A stretch of 64,000 nucleotides of DNA from Halomonas sp. HAL1 (GTDB lineage Bacteria; Pseudomonadota; Gammaproteobacteria; Pseudomonadales; Halomonadaceae), in NCBI RefSeq assembly GCF_030544485.1, contig NZ_CP130610.1:496001-560000 (forward strand), given 5' to 3'. This document shows positions 8,973 to 19,809 of the stretch, piece by piece. Numbering within the stretch: the first letter of the stretch is position 1; every line of letters starts with the position of its first letter. Made by a program: the position numbers and the translations under genes. The notes beneath the pieces are model-generated. The model did no database searches. It was not told the origin of the DNA and saw only the letters and a list, made by a program, of their open reading frames with translations.

Positions 8973-11900
8973 ATGACGGTCCCGTTCGTTCATTTACGTT
9001 TGCACAGTGAATACTCCCTGGTCGACGGCTTGGTTAAACTCAAATCGCTGGTCAGCACTACTGCTGAGCGGTCGATGCCAGCGCTGGCGCTGACGGATGA
9101 AACTAACCTGTTTGGTTTGGTTAAGTTCTACAAAGCAGCCCAGGGGGCGGGGTTGAAGCCGATCATCGGCAGCGATTTATGGCTGCAAAACCCCCACGAC
9201 GAATCGCACCCCTATCGGCTAACGCTGCTGGCCATGAATGACGTTGGCTATCGCAACCTTACCGAGCTGATCTCTAAAGGCTGGACCCGTGGCCAGCGCC
9301 AGGGGCGGGCCATTCTCGATAAACAGTGGGTGTTAGAGCAGAGCGAAGGGCTGATAGCGCTTTCCGGTGCGCGGGAGGGTGAGATTGGCCGACACCTGCT
9401 CTCTGATCATGAGCCTGAAGCGCGTCAGCTGCTCGAAGAGTGGCAGGCTGCGTTTCCCGAACGTTTTTATTTAGAGCTAGTGCGCACTGGGCGCCCATTG
9501 GAAGAGGCCTGCGTTCACGCCAGCGTCAAGCTGGCCATTGAGACAGGCACACCGGTGGTGGCGACCAACGACGTTCGCTTTTTAGAGCGCGACGATTACT
9601 GGGCCCACGAAACCCGCGTCGCCATCGGCGAAGGTAAAGCGCTGGATGACCCACGCCGTGAGCGCCGTTACACCGAAGAGCAGTACCTGAAAAGTCCGGA
9701 AGAGATGGCGGCCCTGTTTGCCGATATCCCTGAAGCGCTAGAAAACAGTGTCATGATTGCCGAGCGCTGTAGCGTCAACGTGCGTCTGGGCGAGATTTTC
9801 CTGCCCGAGTTCGAAATTCCTGAGGGCATGACCCAGGATGAGTTCTTCCGCAAGGTCTCCCACGATGGGCTGACGGATCGCCTCGATTTTCTGTTTCCCG
9901 CTGAGCGCTATCCCCGCGACAGCGATGAGTATAAAGCGATCGACCAGCGCTACCGCGATCGGCTGGAGTTTGAGCTCAACGTTATTATCCAGATGGGCTT
10001 TCCTGGCTACTTCCTGATCGTGATGGACTTTATCCAGTGGGCCAAGGATAACAGCGTACCGGTGGGGCCGGGACGTGGCTCGGGTGCTGGTTCGTTGGTG
10101 GCCTACGCGCAAAAGATCACCGATCTGGATCCGATTGGCTACGATTTGCTGTTTGAGCGCTTTTTGAACCCTGAGCGTGTCTCCATGCCCGACTTTGACG
10201 TCGATTTCTGTATGGAGAAACGCGACAAGGTAATCGAGTACGTGGCCGAGCGCTACGGACGTAACGCGGTGTCCCAGATCGTGACGTTTGGCACCATGGC
10301 CGCCAAGGCCGTGGTCCGTGATGTTGCCCGTGCTCAGGGGCGCCCCTACTCGCTGGGGGATAAGCTCTCCAAGCTGATTCCCTTTGAAGTGGGCATGACC
10401 CTGGCCAAAGCTATTGAGCAGGAGCCCGCGCTTAAAGAGTTTATCGGCAACGACGAAGAGGCCGAAGAAATTTGGGAGATGGCCCTCAAGCTGGAGGGCA
10501 CCACCCGGGGTACCGGTAAGCACGCCGGGGGCGTGGTTATCGCGCCTACCAAACTGACGGACTTCTCGCCGCTGTTATGCGACGAAGATGGCTCAGGGCT
10601 GGTGGTGCAATTCGATAAAAACGATATCGAAGAGGCGGGGCTGGTTAAGTTTGACTTCCTGGGCTTACGTACGCTGACGATTATCGACTGGGCGCTGGAG
10701 ATGGTCGATAAGGTGCGCAGCGTTAATGGCCAGGGGCCGCTCAAGATCGAGAGCATTCCGCTGGACGACGCGCCGACCTTTGAGATGCTCAAACGCGCCG
10801 AAACCACGGCGGTCTTCCAACTTGAATCCCGCGGCATGAAGGAGCTGATCAAGCGCCTGCTGCCCGACTCGCTGGACGACATGATCGCTCTAGTAGCATT
10901 GTTCCGCCCCGGCCCGCTGCAGTCGGGCATGGTTGATGACTTTATCAATCGTAAGCACGGCCGAGCCGAAGTCTCTTATCCCCACCCGGATTACCAGCAC
11001 GAGCTGTTGAAGCCAGTGTTGGCGCCTACCTACGGCATTATCCTCTACCAAGAGCAGGTCATGCAGATCGCTCAGGTAATGGCAGGCTACAGCCTCGGTC
11101 AGGCCGATATGCTACGCCGGGCCATGGGTAAGAAAAAGCCTGAAGAGATGGCCAAGCAGCGTGACGGCTTTATGGAGGGTTGTGCCGCCAACGGCATTGA
11201 TAAAGATCTTGCCGGTAACATCTTTGACCTAGTAGAGAAATTCGCCGGTTACGGCTTTAACAAGTCGCACTCGGCTGCCTACGCCTTGGTTTCCTACCAA
11301 ACTGCGTGGCTAAAGGCCCACTATCCTGGGCCTTTCATGGCCGCGGTAATGTCCACAGAGATGGACAACCTGGATAAAGTGGTACCGCTGATTGAGGAGT
11401 GTCGTAACCTCAAGCTCACTGTGACCCCACCGAACGTTAACGTCGGTGGCTATAAATTCACCGTCGATACCGATGCTCGTGTGGTTTACGGCCTGGGCGC
11501 GATTCGTGGCGTGGGCGAAGGACCGATTGGCGCCATTGTCGAAGCCCGTGAGGCAGACGGCCCGTTTAAGGATATCTTCGACTTCTGTCGTCGCATGGAC
11601 CCCAAACGGATGAATAAGCGCACCCTGGAAGCACTGATTCGCTCCGGCGCGCTGGATACCATCGGCCCTAATCGCGCGGTGCTATTCGCTGCCATGGAAG
11701 ATGCGCTGAAAGCCGCCGCCCAGAACCATACCAATCAAAACCTGGGTATGCTGGATATGTTCGGCGACGCCTTCGTTGAAGCCGACGACAGTGATAGCAA
11801 CGTTTACGCCGAATATATCAACGCCCGAGAGTGGACCGATCGCGAGCGTCTCTCAGGGGAGAAAGATACTCTGGGGCTCTACCTCACGGGCCACCCGATT

Positions 11901-12479
11901 GACGAGTACGAACGGGAATTGAAGCGCTTTGTGTCTACGCGAATCAGCGACCTGAAACCCTCCCGCGACCCCCAACGGGTGGCAGGGCTGGTGGTCGGCG
12001 TGCGTACCATGAAGTCCAAGCGTGGCGACACCATGGCGTTCATTACCCTGGACGACCGCACCGGGCGTATTGAAGCCTCGCTGTTTGGGGAGCTTTTTGA
12101 GCAGTTGCGCGGTCAGATTGAGGCCGATCAAGTGTTGATCGTTGAGGGCGAGGTCTCCAGTGATGAATTCTCCGGTGGTCTGCGTTTGCGCGGTAAAGAC
12201 GTTACACCAATGGTGACGGCGCGCATTCGCTACGGGCAGGCGGTAGAGCTGGCCCTGGAAGCCGGGGAGATCAATGGCCGCTTAATTGAAACCCTGCGCG
12301 ATAGCCTGACGCCGTATCGCGATCAGGAAGGCTTACCGGTACGGCTGCAGTATCGCCACCCGGCAGCGGTCGCTTGGCTGGAACTTGCCGATGAGTGGAA
12401 AGTCGCGCCGAGCGACGATTTACTACTGGCGCTGCGGGATGTACAGGGCCAAGCGGGCGTGCAGCTACGTTATCGTTAA
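8973..12479 (+). CDS. dnaE: DNA polymerase III alpha subunit
   Basis: The 1168-residue replicative polymerase subunit. The order visible is a PHP domain (begins HLRLHSEYSLVDG), the polymerase palm with catalytic aspartates in PDFDVDFC (about residues 405-412), fingers, then helix-hairpin-helix and OB-fold domains (about 880-1080) and a C-terminal tau-binding region. The PGRGSGAGSLVAYA string is typical of the palm. Length is close to E. coli DnaE (1160). It lies 38 bases after rnhB and is probably read through from the lpx genes. Confidence 0.97.
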   Translation: MTVPFVHLRLHSEYSLVDGLVKLKSLVSTTAERSMPALALTDETNLFGLVKFYKAAQGAGLKPIIGSDLWLQNPHDESHPYRLTLLAMNDVGYRNLTELISKGWTRGQRQGRAILDKQWVLEQSEGLIALSGAREGEIGRHLLSDHEPEARQLLEEWQAAFPERFYLELVRTGRPLEEACVHASVKLAIETGTPVVATNDVRFLERDDYWAHETRVAIGEGKALDDPRRERRYTEEQYLKSPEEMAALFADIPEALENSVMIAERCSVNVRLGEIFLPEFEIPEGMTQDEFFRKVSHDGLTDRLDFLFPAERYPRDSDEYKAIDQRYRDRLEFELNVIIQMGFPGYFLIVMDFIQWAKDNSVPVGPGRGSGAGSLVAYAQKITDLDPIGYDLLFERFLNPERVSMPDFDVDFCMEKRDKVIEYVAERYGRNAVSQIVTFGTMAAKAVVRDVARAQGRPYSLGDKLSKLIPFEVGMTLAKAIEQEPALKEFIGNDEEAEEIWEMALKLEGTTRGTGKHAGGVVIAPTKLTDFSPLLCDEDGSGLVVQFDKNDIEEAGLVKFDFLGLRTLTIIDWALEMVDKVRSVNGQGPLKIESIPLDDAPTFEMLKRAETTAVFQLESRGMKELIKRLLPDSLDDMIALVALFRPGPLQSGMVDDFINRKHGRAEVSYPHPDYQHELLKPVLAPTYGIILYQEQVMQIAQVMAGYSLGQADMLRRAMGKKKPEEMAKQRDGFMEGCAANGIDKDLAGNIFDLVEKFAGYGFNKSHSAAYALVSYQTAWLKAHYPGPFMAAVMSTEMDNLDKVVPLIEECRNLKLTVTPPNVNVGGYKFTVDTDARVVYGLGAIRGVGEGPIGAIVEAREADGPFKDIFDFCRRMDPKRMNKRTLEALIRSGALDTIGPNRAVLFAAMEDALKAAAQNHTNQNLGMLDMFGDAFVEADDSDSNVYAEYINAREWTDRERLSGEKDTLGLYLTGHPIDEYERELKRFVSTRISDLKPSRDPQRVAGLVVGVRTMKSKRGDTMAFITLDDRTGRIEASLFGELFEQLRGQIEADQVLIVEGEVSSDEFSGGLRLRGKDVTPMVTARIRYGQAVELALEAGEINGRLIETLRDSLTPYRDQEGLPVRLQYRHPAAVAWLELADEWKVAPSDDLLLALRDVQGQAGVQLRYR

Positions 12480-12515
12480 AAGTATCGCCAACGGGTAATC
12501 GGGCGAGCACCCACC

Positions 12516-12543
12516 TTGCGCAGCAGGGTCAGGGTGCGATAAT
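12516..12543 (+). promoter_or_regulatory. Possible promoter for accA
   Basis: TTGCGC (12516-12521) and GATAAT (12538-12543) are 16 bases apart in the dnaE-accA gap, about 55 bases before the accA start. The -10 is one base from consensus and the -35 is weaker. Confidence 0.35.
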
Positions 12544-12597
12544 GCTCTTTATACTCTCTACACACATATGCATGCTTATTTTGACCAGGCAGAGCCG

Positions 12598-13554
12598 ATG
12601 AATCCTAATTATCTCGATTTTGAACAGCCCATTGCCGAACTTCAGGCAAAAATTGAAGAGCTGCGTTTGGTCAGCTCTGATAGCCAAGTAAACCTTTCTG
12701 ACGAGATCTCTCGGCTGGAAGAGAAAAGCCGTAAGCTGACGGAATCGATCTTCAAGGATTTGACTCCCTGGCAGGTTTCGCAACTATCCCGGCACCCCCA
12801 GCGCCCCTATACGCTGGACTATCTCGAACACGTCTTTACCGATTTCGACGAATTGCACGGTGATCGCAATTTTGCCGATGATGCCGCGCTAGTGGGTGGC
12901 ATTGCGCGGTTGAACGACTCGCCGGTGATGGTCATCGGCCACCAAAAAGGTCGCGATGTAAAAGAGAAAGTTCGCCGCAACTTCGGTATGCCCCGCCCGG
13001 AAGGCTATCGCAAAGCGTGCCGCCTGATGGAAATGGCCGAGCGCTTCAAAATGCCGGTCCTGACCTTTATCGATACCCCCGGCGCCTATCCCGGCATCGA
13101 CGCCGAAGAGCGCGGCCAGTCCGAGGCTATTGCCTACAATCTGGCTGTTATGTCGCGACTGAAAACGCCGATTATCTCGACCGTGGTGGGCGAAGGTGGC
13201 TCCGGCGGCGCGCTGGCCATTGGCGTATGCGATGAGCTGCAAATGCTGCAGTACTCCACCTACTCGGTGATCTCACCGGAAGGCTGCGCCTCGATTCTCT
13301 GGAAGAGTGCCACCAAGGCTTCTGATGCCGCTCAGGCCATGGGGATCACTGCCGAGCGCTTGAAGGAGCTGGGTTTTGTCGATTCGCTGATCAAAGAGCC
13401 GTTAGGCGGCTCTCATCGCCATCCTCTCTCTACCGCCGAGCGCGTCAAGGAAGCGCTCACCGCGAGCCTGGAGCGTTTGCAGGCGATGGATACCGATGCG
13501 CTGCTAGAGCGCCGCTATAAGCGGTTAATGAGCTATGGCGCCCCAGCCGCATAA
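12598..13554 (+). CDS. accA: Acetyl-CoA carboxylase carboxyltransferase subunit alpha
   Basis: A 318-residue subunit that, with AccD, transfers the carboxyl group from biotin to acetyl-CoA, forming malonyl-CoA. The N-terminus [16 protein letters not shown] and the crotonase-like core ([31 protein letters not shown]) are nearly identical to known AccA. I chose ATG 12598 because it gives the family length (E. coli 319); an in-frame ATG 30 bases upstream adds an unconserved ten residues. The end overlaps tilS by 20 bases. Confidence 0.97.
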   Translation: MNPNYLDFEQPIAELQAKIEELRLVSSDSQVNLSDEISRLEEKSRKLTESIFKDLTPWQVSQLSRHPQRPYTLDYLEHVFTDFDELHGDRNFADDAALVGGIARLNDSPVMVIGHQKGRDVKEKVRRNFGMPRPEGYRKACRLMEMAERFKMPVLTFIDTPGAYPGIDAEERGQSEAIAYNLAVMSRLKTPIISTVVGEGGSGGALAIGVCDELQMLQYSTYSVISPEGCASILWKSATKASDAAQAMGITAERLKELGFVDSLIKEPLGGSHRHPLSTAERVKEALTASLERLQAMDTDALLERRYKRLMSYGAPAA

Positions 13555-14875
13555 TTTACTGCAAGGCTTGCTCAACGACGCCCTGGCTGAAACCCCGTCG
13601 GGGCGCTCTATTTGGGTGGCACTCTCGGGCGGTTTGGACTCTTGTCTGCTGCTCGCGTTAGCCGCACAGGTCTGTGAACAAGCAGAACGTCCCCTGCGAG
13701 CCATTCATGTCAATCATGGCCTGCAAGCGGCAGCATCGACATTTGAAGCTCACTGTCGGGGGCTTTGTGAGCGTGCCAACGTTCCCCTCACAGTCGCCGA
13801 GGTGGCAGTGGATACCCAAGGCGAGGGCATTGAAGGGGCGGCGCGCAACGCTCGTTATGAGGCTTTCTTCGCCACTCTTCCCGCCGGTGACACGCTTTGG
13901 CTCGCCCAGCATCAGGACGATCAGGCGGAAACCTTCCTGCTTGCTGCCCTGCGCGGCAGTGGCGTACGCGGCCTGGCGGGTATGCCCTATCGGCGTGATG
14001 CCCACGATATTACGCTGCTGCGCCCGTGGCTTACGGTAGGGCGGGCCGCGCTTGAGAAAGCCGCGCAGTCACTTGATCTCTGCTGGTGCGAAGACCCTAC
14101 CAACAGCGATATCAGCCTTGATCGCAACCGCCTGCGCCACCGGGTGCTGCCGACGCTTCGCGAACGTTGGCCAGAGGCAGATGAGGCCTTGGCGAGTAGC
14201 GCCCAACATGCCAGCGAAGCCGACAACTTGCTGAGTGAGTATGCCCAGCAAGAGCTGCAAGCGTTACTTACCATTGATGACCAATGCGTCGATAACCAAT
14301 ACTTGAAAGCCGCAGCGCTACGCGCGCGTTCGCGCCCCCGTCAGCGGCTGTTGGTGCGTACGCTCTGCCAGCAGCAAGGGTTGCCGACGCCACCGCAAAA
14401 GCGCCTAGAGAACCTGCTGGATCAATTAACAGCGAAGGTGGATGCCAAGGTATGCGTCGAGTGGCAGGGCGCTCAAGCGCGCCTGTGGCGTCAGCGGCTC
14501 TATCTGATGGCACCTCTTGAGCCGCTACCGGCGTGGGAGGCTAATTGGGATGGTCAAGCGCCCCTGGGAACGCCCATCGGTCCGCTGGGCTGGCAAGTAT
14601 CTTCGTTACCAGCGTCCTCCCAGCCGTCGTCTCAACCGCTTAGGGTCACTTGGCGACAGGGAGGCGAGGTCATTCAACTACTAGCGCGGGGTAGGCGCGA
14701 TGTAAAGCGGCTTCTTCAGGAGGCAGAGGTACCGCCCTGGGAGCGCGAACGGTTGGTGGTGATCATGCAGGCATCAGCGTGTATCGGAGTAATTGCCCCC
14801 CCTGGCAAGCTGCTATGGCAAGCCGAGGGGGCGCGCTTCATCCGTCAGACTTTCCCTGCTGTATCAAAAGCTTGA
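13535..14875 (+). CDS. tilS: tRNA(Ile)-lysidine synthetase
   Basis: A 446-residue ATP-dependent ligase that converts C34 of the tRNA-Ile CAU anticodon to lysidine so it reads AUA. The PP-loop SGGLDS is at residues 31-36, and HVNHGLQ and HQDDQAET are family motifs. Substrate-binding domains follow (about 215-440). The start at 13535 lies inside the end of accA, the usual coupling of these two genes. The 3' end overlaps the convergent ppx by 38 bases, so no terminator fits between them. Confidence 0.95.
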   Translation: MAPQPHNLLQGLLNDALAETPSGRSIWVALSGGLDSCLLLALAAQVCEQAERPLRAIHVNHGLQAAASTFEAHCRGLCERANVPLTVAEVAVDTQGEGIEGAARNARYEAFFATLPAGDTLWLAQHQDDQAETFLLAALRGSGVRGLAGMPYRRDAHDITLLRPWLTVGRAALEKAAQSLDLCWCEDPTNSDISLDRNRLRHRVLPTLRERWPEADEALASSAQHASEADNLLSEYAQQELQALLTIDDQCVDNQYLKAAALRARSRPRQRLLVRTLCQQQGLPTPPQKRLENLLDQLTAKVDAKVCVEWQGAQARLWRQRLYLMAPLEPLPAWEANWDGQAPLGTPIGPLGWQVSSLPASSQPSSQPLRVTWRQGGEVIQLLARGRRDVKRLLQEAEVPPWERERLVVIMQASACIGVIAPPGKLLWQAEGARFIRQTFPAVSKA

Positions 14876-16391
14876 AACCGGCGGCTTCCATAAATGCCTG
14901 CTCCTGCTCCAAGTCGGTACTCAGCAGGGTGGGTTCATCACTGGCAGGCAGCGTAATTGTCAGGCTATCGCTGTCAGCGCTTATCTCCGGCAGCGAGGGA
15001 GCGGTTTCAGGGCGCGAATGGTTGAGCAGTACGGCTAAACGTAGCAGCCGGGCGAGCTTCTGCGTCACTCCCTGTTGCGCGTCGGGCAAAGCCTGCCACT
15101 CTTTAAGCGGAAATTTGCGTCGATGAGCGCGCACTAAAAACGCCAGCCGACGCTGTTCAGGGCGGGAGAAGCCGGCGAGATCGGAGTGCTCCAGCAGATA
15201 TGCGCCGTGGCGATGGAACTGGCTGTGGGAAATCGCCAAGCCGATTTCATGCACATGGCTAGCCCACTGCAAATAGCGCGCTTGATCGGGGTTGAGCGAC
15301 CACGCATGGCGTATTTGATGAAATAAGCGCTCAGCGGTGTCGGCGACATTAAGCCCCTGGCGAGTATCGACATCGTAGGTGCGCTGCAGCGACTCCAAGC
15401 TTTTCGAGCGCGAGTCTTCTGCAGTATTACGCCCAGCCATATCGTAGAGCACGCCTTCACGCAGAGCGCCGTCGGCGAAGCGCATCTGAGTTAAATCGAA
15501 GGCTTCAAAAATGGCCCCGAGAATGGCAATCCCCGCCGGGAAAACCTTGGCGCGGTCGGCTTTGAGGCCCTCTAGCTCGACTTTTTCCAGCTGTTTGCAC
15601 TTGAGCAGACGCTCGCGCAGCTTCTTTAAGCCGCCGCGGGTAATGACACCCTCGTGGGGCGTATCGCCGTAGGCATAAAGCACGCTGGCGGCGGCCTTGA
15701 TCGTGCCGCTGGAGCCGACCGGGTCATCCCAGCCCAGGCGCTGGTAGGGGCGCTGAATATTGGCAAGCTCCGAAAGGGCCGCCAGTTCGGCGCGGCGCAT
15801 GCGCTTTTCGTTCAACTCACCGTCGGGGAAGAAGCGTCGGGAAAAAGTGACGCAGCCCATGCGTAGGCTTTCTAGCGCCTTGGGTTCAAACGCCTCGCCA
15901 ATGATAAATTCGGTCGAGCCGCCGCCAATGTCGACGATTAATCGACGGCCACTTTCGGCCAGAGCGTGGGCGGCGCCCAAATAAATCAGCCGAGCCTCTT
16001 CGCGCCCAGCAATAATTTCGATGGCGTGACCTAATTGGGCCTCAGCGCGTTCGATAAATGCTTGGCTATTATGCGCATCGCGTAACGCGTTAGTGCCCAC
16101 GATACGCAAATTGGCGTTGGTAATATCGCTTAAAAAGGGCGCGAAGCGGCCTAAGCAGTCTAGCGCGCGCTGCATAGCGGCCTCGCTCAGCATCCCGTCA
16201 TCGTCTAAGCCTGCGGCGAGCTGCACTTTTTCACCCAAGCGGGCCACCACCTGGAGGCGTTCATGCTGGTAGTTGGCCACCAGTAGGTGAAAGCTGTTAG
16301 AGCCCAGGTCGATGGCGGCGAAACGCTGCGGCGCACCGCTGTCTGCCTCGGCGTTAGAGGCGGCAATGGGGAGCGAAATGTCCTTGGGCAT
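14838..16391 (-). CDS. ppx: Exopolyphosphatase (Ppx/GppA family)
   Basis: A 517-residue enzyme of the ASKHA fold that releases phosphate from polyphosphate ends, or hydrolyses pppGpp in GppA members. The phosphate-binding loop DLGSNSFHLLV is near residue 28, the second in DIGGGSTEF, and an HD-like helical domain follows (about 330-480). Length fits Ppx rather than a truncated GppA, but the two are not separable by eye. The ATG at 16391 has AAGGA upstream. It faces tilS tail to tail and stands back to back with rho. Confidence 0.9.
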   Translation of the reverse strand: MPKDISLPIAASNAEADSGAPQRFAAIDLGSNSFHLLVANYQHERLQVVARLGEKVQLAAGLDDDGMLSEAAMQRALDCLGRFAPFLSDITNANLRIVGTNALRDAHNSQAFIERAEAQLGHAIEIIAGREEARLIYLGAAHALAESGRRLIVDIGGGSTEFIIGEAFEPKALESLRMGCVTFSRRFFPDGELNEKRMRRAELAALSELANIQRPYQRLGWDDPVGSSGTIKAAASVLYAYGDTPHEGVITRGGLKKLRERLLKCKQLEKVELEGLKADRAKVFPAGIAILGAIFEAFDLTQMRFADGALREGVLYDMAGRNTAEDSRSKSLESLQRTYDVDTRQGLNVADTAERLFHQIRHAWSLNPDQARYLQWASHVHEIGLAISHSQFHRHGAYLLEHSDLAGFSRPEQRRLAFLVRAHRRKFPLKEWQALPDAQQGVTQKLARLLRLAVLLNHSRPETAPSLPEISADSDSLTITLPASDEPTLLSTDLEQEQAFMEAAGFKLLIQQGKSDG

Positions 16392-16940
16392 GAGCTTTCC
16401 TTCGTGTTGGCTGTGCCAAGGTTGCGGTGACCTTTATCTATTGTCAATTGCAAAGACTTGCGTTTGTCGCGGGGCTTGACTACCATCGACCTACTGGCTT
16501 GATCTGACCTGGTTAGTTAGTGTGTCCAAAAGTACGTCGTTGTTAAGATAGTTTGGATAGACCGTTTAGATAGACGGCTTAAATAAACAGTTTAGATAAA
16601 TCATCTTGCATGCGTCGTTCAAGTACGGCACCTTGGTCGCCCCAGACGTTATTCATTGTTTATCCCGTTAGCGTCAGCCAGAATTCCAAGTCGTCAGATA
16701 GCCCACTGGTTCAACCACTCTTCCTGTGTGAACCAGAGTAGACAAGTGTTAGCACCCTCGAGTTGAGTCTTAATAACAACTAGCAGCAGCGTTGTTAATT
16801 AAGTCCAACGCCGTTCCTTTCATCTTCGAGCGCGTGCCTTTACCGGGGTCTGAACGCATCACACGGCGTCACTTTCACGCCTCCTGTCTTACTCCCGGCG
16901 CCTGGCGCCCAGCTTCCATGAGCAACTTTCTAACACACCG
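16392..16940. other. Intergenic region: ppx promoter side and long rho leader
   Basis: There are 549 bases between divergent ppx and rho with no convincing protein gene except an 8-codon frame touching rho. TTGACT at 16478 has no good -10 partner. Four 13-bp tandem repeats occupy 16551-16602. From about 16800 to 16915 the plus strand is pyrimidine-rich with few G runs (for example CTTTCACGCCTCCTGTCTTA), the composition Rho prefers for loading. No trxA precedes rho here, unlike in E. coli. A leader that lets Rho terminate its own transcript is plausible. Confidence 0.5.
16551..16602 (+). repeat. Four degenerate 13-bp tandem repeats in the rho leader
   Basis: Units are GTTTGGATAGACC (16551-16563), GTTTAGATAGACG (16564-16576), GCTTAAATAAACA (16577-16589) and GTTTAGATAAATC (16590-16602). 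Adjacent units differ by two to six bases and keep exact 13-bp spacing, which is not a helical-turn multiple. Confidence 0.75.
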
Positions 16941-16944
16941 ATGA
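16918..16944 (+). CDS. Eight-codon leader frame overlapping the rho start
   Basis: ATG 16918 opens MSNFLTHR and stops with TGA at 16942-16944, sharing ATGA with the rho start at 16941. The rho start itself has no clear Shine-Dalgarno, so ribosomes stopping here could re-initiate on rho. The mini-frame also lacks a strong RBS, so its translation is uncertain. Confidence 0.3.
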   Translation: MSNFLTHR

Positions 16945-18200
16945 ATCTCACTGAACTCAAGCAAAAAACCGTTCCCGAGCTCCTCGATATCGCCCGTGAA
17001 ATGGGTATTGATAACTTGGCCCGTTCGCGCAAGCAGGACATCATTTTCGCCATCCTCAAGAAACACGCCAAAAGTGGCGAGGATATTTACGGCGACGGTG
17101 TGCTGGAAATTCTTCAGGATGGCTTTGGCTTCCTGCGTAGCGCTGACAGCTCCTATCTCGCCGGTCCCGACGATATCTACATATCGCCTTCGCAGATCCG
17201 CCGCTTCAATCTGCGCAAGGGTGACTCCATTTCCGGCAAAATCCGTCCGCCGAAGGAGGGTGAACGTTATTTCGCCCTGCTGAAGGTCAGTCAAATCAAC
17301 TTTGACCGTCCGGAGAATGCCAAACACAAGATCCTGTTTGAGAACTTGACGCCCCTGTTCCCAGACGATCGTATGCGTATGGAGATCGGTAACGGCTCCA
17401 CGGAAGACCTTACCGCTCGGATCATTGATTTAACCGCGCCGATTGGTAAAGGCCAACGTGGTTTGCTGGTATCGCCGCCCAAGGCGGGTAAAACGCTGAT
17501 GTTGCAAAACATTGCGACCTCCATCACGCGCAACAACCCAGAGTGTCATCTGATCGTACTGCTGATCGATGAGCGCCCAGAGGAAGTGACCGAAATGTCG
17601 CGCACCGTGCGTGGCGAAGTGGTGGCGTCGACCTTTGATGAGCCGCCCGCGCGTCACGTGCAAGTGGCCGAAATGGTCATTGAGAAAGCCAAGCGCTTGG
17701 TTGAGCACAAGAAAGACGTGGTCATCCTGCTCGACTCGATTACTCGTCTAGCGCGTGCCTACAACACCGTGGTACCCAGCTCCGGCAAAGTACTTACTGG
17801 TGGTGTCGATGCCCATGCGCTTGAGAAGCCGAAACGCTTCTTTGGTGCGGCGCGTAACATTGAAGAGGGCGGCAGCCTAACGATTATCGCCACGGCGCTG
17901 GTCGACACCGGCTCCAAGATGGACGAAGTCATCTTCGAAGAGTTCAAGGGTACCGGTAACATGGAAGCCCACCTGGACCGCAAACTGGCCGAGCGTCGCG
18001 TATTCCCGGCGATCAACATCCGCCGCAGCGGCACCCGTCGTGAAGACCTGTTGGCATCCGAGGAAGAAATGCAGCGCATGTGGATTCTGCGCAAGCTGCT
18101 CAACCCGATGGAAGACACCGCCGCGACTGAATTCCTGATTGACCGTCTGAAAGATACCAAGACCAATCTTGAGTTCTTTGAAGCGATGAAGCGCCGCTAG
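16941..18200 (+). CDS. rho: Transcription termination factor Rho
   Basis: A 419-residue hexameric RNA helicase; length equals that of E. coli Rho. The N-terminal domain and cold-shock-like RNA-binding fold (with GFGFLRS) cover about 1-130. The ATPase has Walker A PPKAGKT (about 178-184), Walker [16 protein letters not shown] and the Q- and R-loop region [13 protein letters not shown]. Near identity to E. coli over long stretches leaves no doubt. It begins at ATG 16941 after an unusually long leader and is followed by ubiD. Confidence 0.98.
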   Translation: MNLTELKQKTVPELLDIAREMGIDNLARSRKQDIIFAILKKHAKSGEDIYGDGVLEILQDGFGFLRSADSSYLAGPDDIYISPSQIRRFNLRKGDSISGKIRPPKEGERYFALLKVSQINFDRPENAKHKILFENLTPLFPDDRMRMEIGNGSTEDLTARIIDLTAPIGKGQRGLLVSPPKAGKTLMLQNIATSITRNNPECHLIVLLIDERPEEVTEMSRTVRGEVVASTFDEPPARHVQVAEMVIEKAKRLVEHKKDVVILLDSITRLARAYNTVVPSSGKVLTGGVDAHALEKPKRFFGAARNIEEGGSLTIIATALVDTGSKMDEVIFEEFKGTGNMEAHLDRKLAERRVFPAINIRRSGTRREDLLASEEEMQRMWILRKLLNPMEDTAATEFLIDRLKDTKTNLEFFEAMKRR

Positions 18201-18216
18201 CTTGTAGTCCAAAAGA

Positions 18217-18234
18217 GCGCCGCTAACGCGGCGC
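18217..18234 (+). other. GC stem-loop between rho and ubiD
   Basis: GCGCCGC-TAAC-GCGGCGC is a perfect 7-bp stem with a four-base loop just after the rho stop. No T tract follows, so it is more likely an mRNA 3'-end stabiliser or pause site than a terminator. Confidence 0.5.
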
Positions 18235-18257
18235 ATTCGCCAGTCAGGGAGCGTGCC

Positions 18258-19748
18258 TTGAAGTACAAAGACTTGCGCGAGTTCATCGCGGCGCTTGAAG
18301 CGCAGGGTGAACTCAAGCGTATCCACGTCGAAGTCGATCCTTACCTGGAAATCACCGAAATTTGTGACCGCACGCTGCGTGCCGGTGGCCCGGCGTTGCT
18401 GTTTGAAAACGTCAAAGGCCACGACATGCCGCTGCTGGGCAACCTGTTTGGTACGCCCAAACGGGTGGCGCTGGGTATGGGGCAGGATTCGGTCGAAGCG
18501 CTCAGAGAAGTCGGTAAGCTGCTGGCGTTTTTAAAAGAGCCTGATCCACCTAAAGGCTTGAAAGATGCCTGGGACAAGCTGCCGATCTTTAAGCAAGTGC
18601 TTAGCATGGGGCCTAAAAACGTCAAGCATGCACCGGTGCAAGAGGTGGTGTATGAAGACGATGAGGTCGATCTTGGCATGCTGCCGATTCAGCACTGCTG
18701 GCCCGGCGATGCAGGGCCACTGGTGACCTGGCCACTGGTGATTACCAAAGGGCCGCTCAAGAAGCGTCAGAATCTTGGGATTTACCGTCAGCAGAAAATT
18801 GCTAAGAACCGCCTGATTATGCGCTGGCTCTCCCATCGTGGCGGCGCGTTGGATTTTCTGGAGTTCCAGAAAGCCCACCCAGGCGAGCCTTTCCCGGTCG
18901 CGGTGGCGCTTGGCGCCGACCCGGCGACGATTTTGGGCGCCGTGACGCCGGTGCCAGATTCACTTTCAGAATATGCTTTTGCAGGGCTGCTGCGCGGTTC
19001 ACGGACGGAGTTGGTGAAGTGCGGTCATGCGGATCTGGATGTACCTGCATCGAGCGAGATCATTCTCGAGGGTTTTATCTACCCGGATGATATGGCAGCG
19101 GAAGGTCCCTTTGGTGACCACACCGGTTACTACAATGAGGTCGACCACTTCCCGGTATTTACCGTCACGCGGATGACCATGCGTCGTGATGCGATCTATC
19201 ACTCCACCTACACCGGACGACCACCGGATGAGCCCGCGATTCTTGGGTTAGCGTTGAACGAAGTGTTTGTGCCGATCCTGTGTAAGCAGTTCCCCGAAAT
19301 TGTCGACTTCTATCTTCCACCGGAAGGCTGCTCTTATCGTATGGCGGTCGTGACGATGAAGAAGCAGTACCCCGGCCACGCCAAGCGCGTCATGATGGGG
19401 GTATGGAGCTTTCTGCGTCAGTTCATGTACACCAAGTTTGTGATTGTGCTGGACGACGACGTGGATGCTCGCAATTGGGAAGATGTGATCTGGGCGATTA
19501 CCACTCGGATGGATCCCGCACGGGACACCGTGATGGTCGAGAATACGCCGATCGATTACCTCGATTTCGCCTCGCCGGTCTCAGGCCTTGGCTCGAAAAT
19601 GGGGCTTGATGCCACCAACAAGTGGCCGGGAGAGACCGATCGCGAATGGGGCACCCCTATTGTGATGGACGAAGCGGTTAAAGCGCGGGTAGATGAACGC
19701 TGGGAAGCCCTGGGCATAGGTCTGGAGTTACCGCCCTCTCGCCTTTGA
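18258..19748 (+). CDS. ubiD: 4-hydroxy-3-polyprenylbenzoate decarboxylase UbiD
   Basis: A 496-residue prenylated-FMN-dependent decarboxylase of ubiquinone synthesis. The protein matches E. coli UbiD end to end, including [19 protein letters not shown] and [10 protein letters not shown], the regions that bind the cofactor and place the catalytic acid residues. The start is TTG at 18258 with CAGGGA nine bases upstream, giving the normal [10 protein letters not shown]-terminus; no ATG is nearby. It is followed after 61 bases by fre, a pairing also seen in E. coli. Confidence 0.96.
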   Translation: MKYKDLREFIAALEAQGELKRIHVEVDPYLEITEICDRTLRAGGPALLFENVKGHDMPLLGNLFGTPKRVALGMGQDSVEALREVGKLLAFLKEPDPPKGLKDAWDKLPIFKQVLSMGPKNVKHAPVQEVVYEDDEVDLGMLPIQHCWPGDAGPLVTWPLVITKGPLKKRQNLGIYRQQKIAKNRLIMRWLSHRGGALDFLEFQKAHPGEPFPVAVALGADPATILGAVTPVPDSLSEYAFAGLLRGSRTELVKCGHADLDVPASSEIILEGFIYPDDMAAEGPFGDHTGYYNEVDHFPVFTVTRMTMRRDAIYHSTYTGRPPDEPAILGLALNEVFVPILCKQFPEIVDFYLPPEGCSYRMAVVTMKKQYPGHAKRVMMGVWSFLRQFMYTKFVIVLDDDVDARNWEDVIWAITTRMDPARDTVMVENTPIDYLDFASPVSGLGSKMGLDATNKWPGETDREWGTPIVMDEAVKARVDERWEALGIGLELPPSRL

Positions 19749-19809
19749 TAGACTGAAGACAGCCGTTGATCATGCGTATCGCTGACCGAATTTGTTAAAA
19801 GAGGCTTTC

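Noticed and set aside
9738..10523. 261-codon minus-strand frame inside dnaE
   Set aside because: It is antisense to the conserved polymerase palm of dnaE and has no recognisable domain; GC-rich codon use leaves such frames open.
18217..18234. Rho-independent terminator after rho
   Set aside because: The stem is perfect but no T tract follows, so termination is not supported; kept only as a stem-loop.
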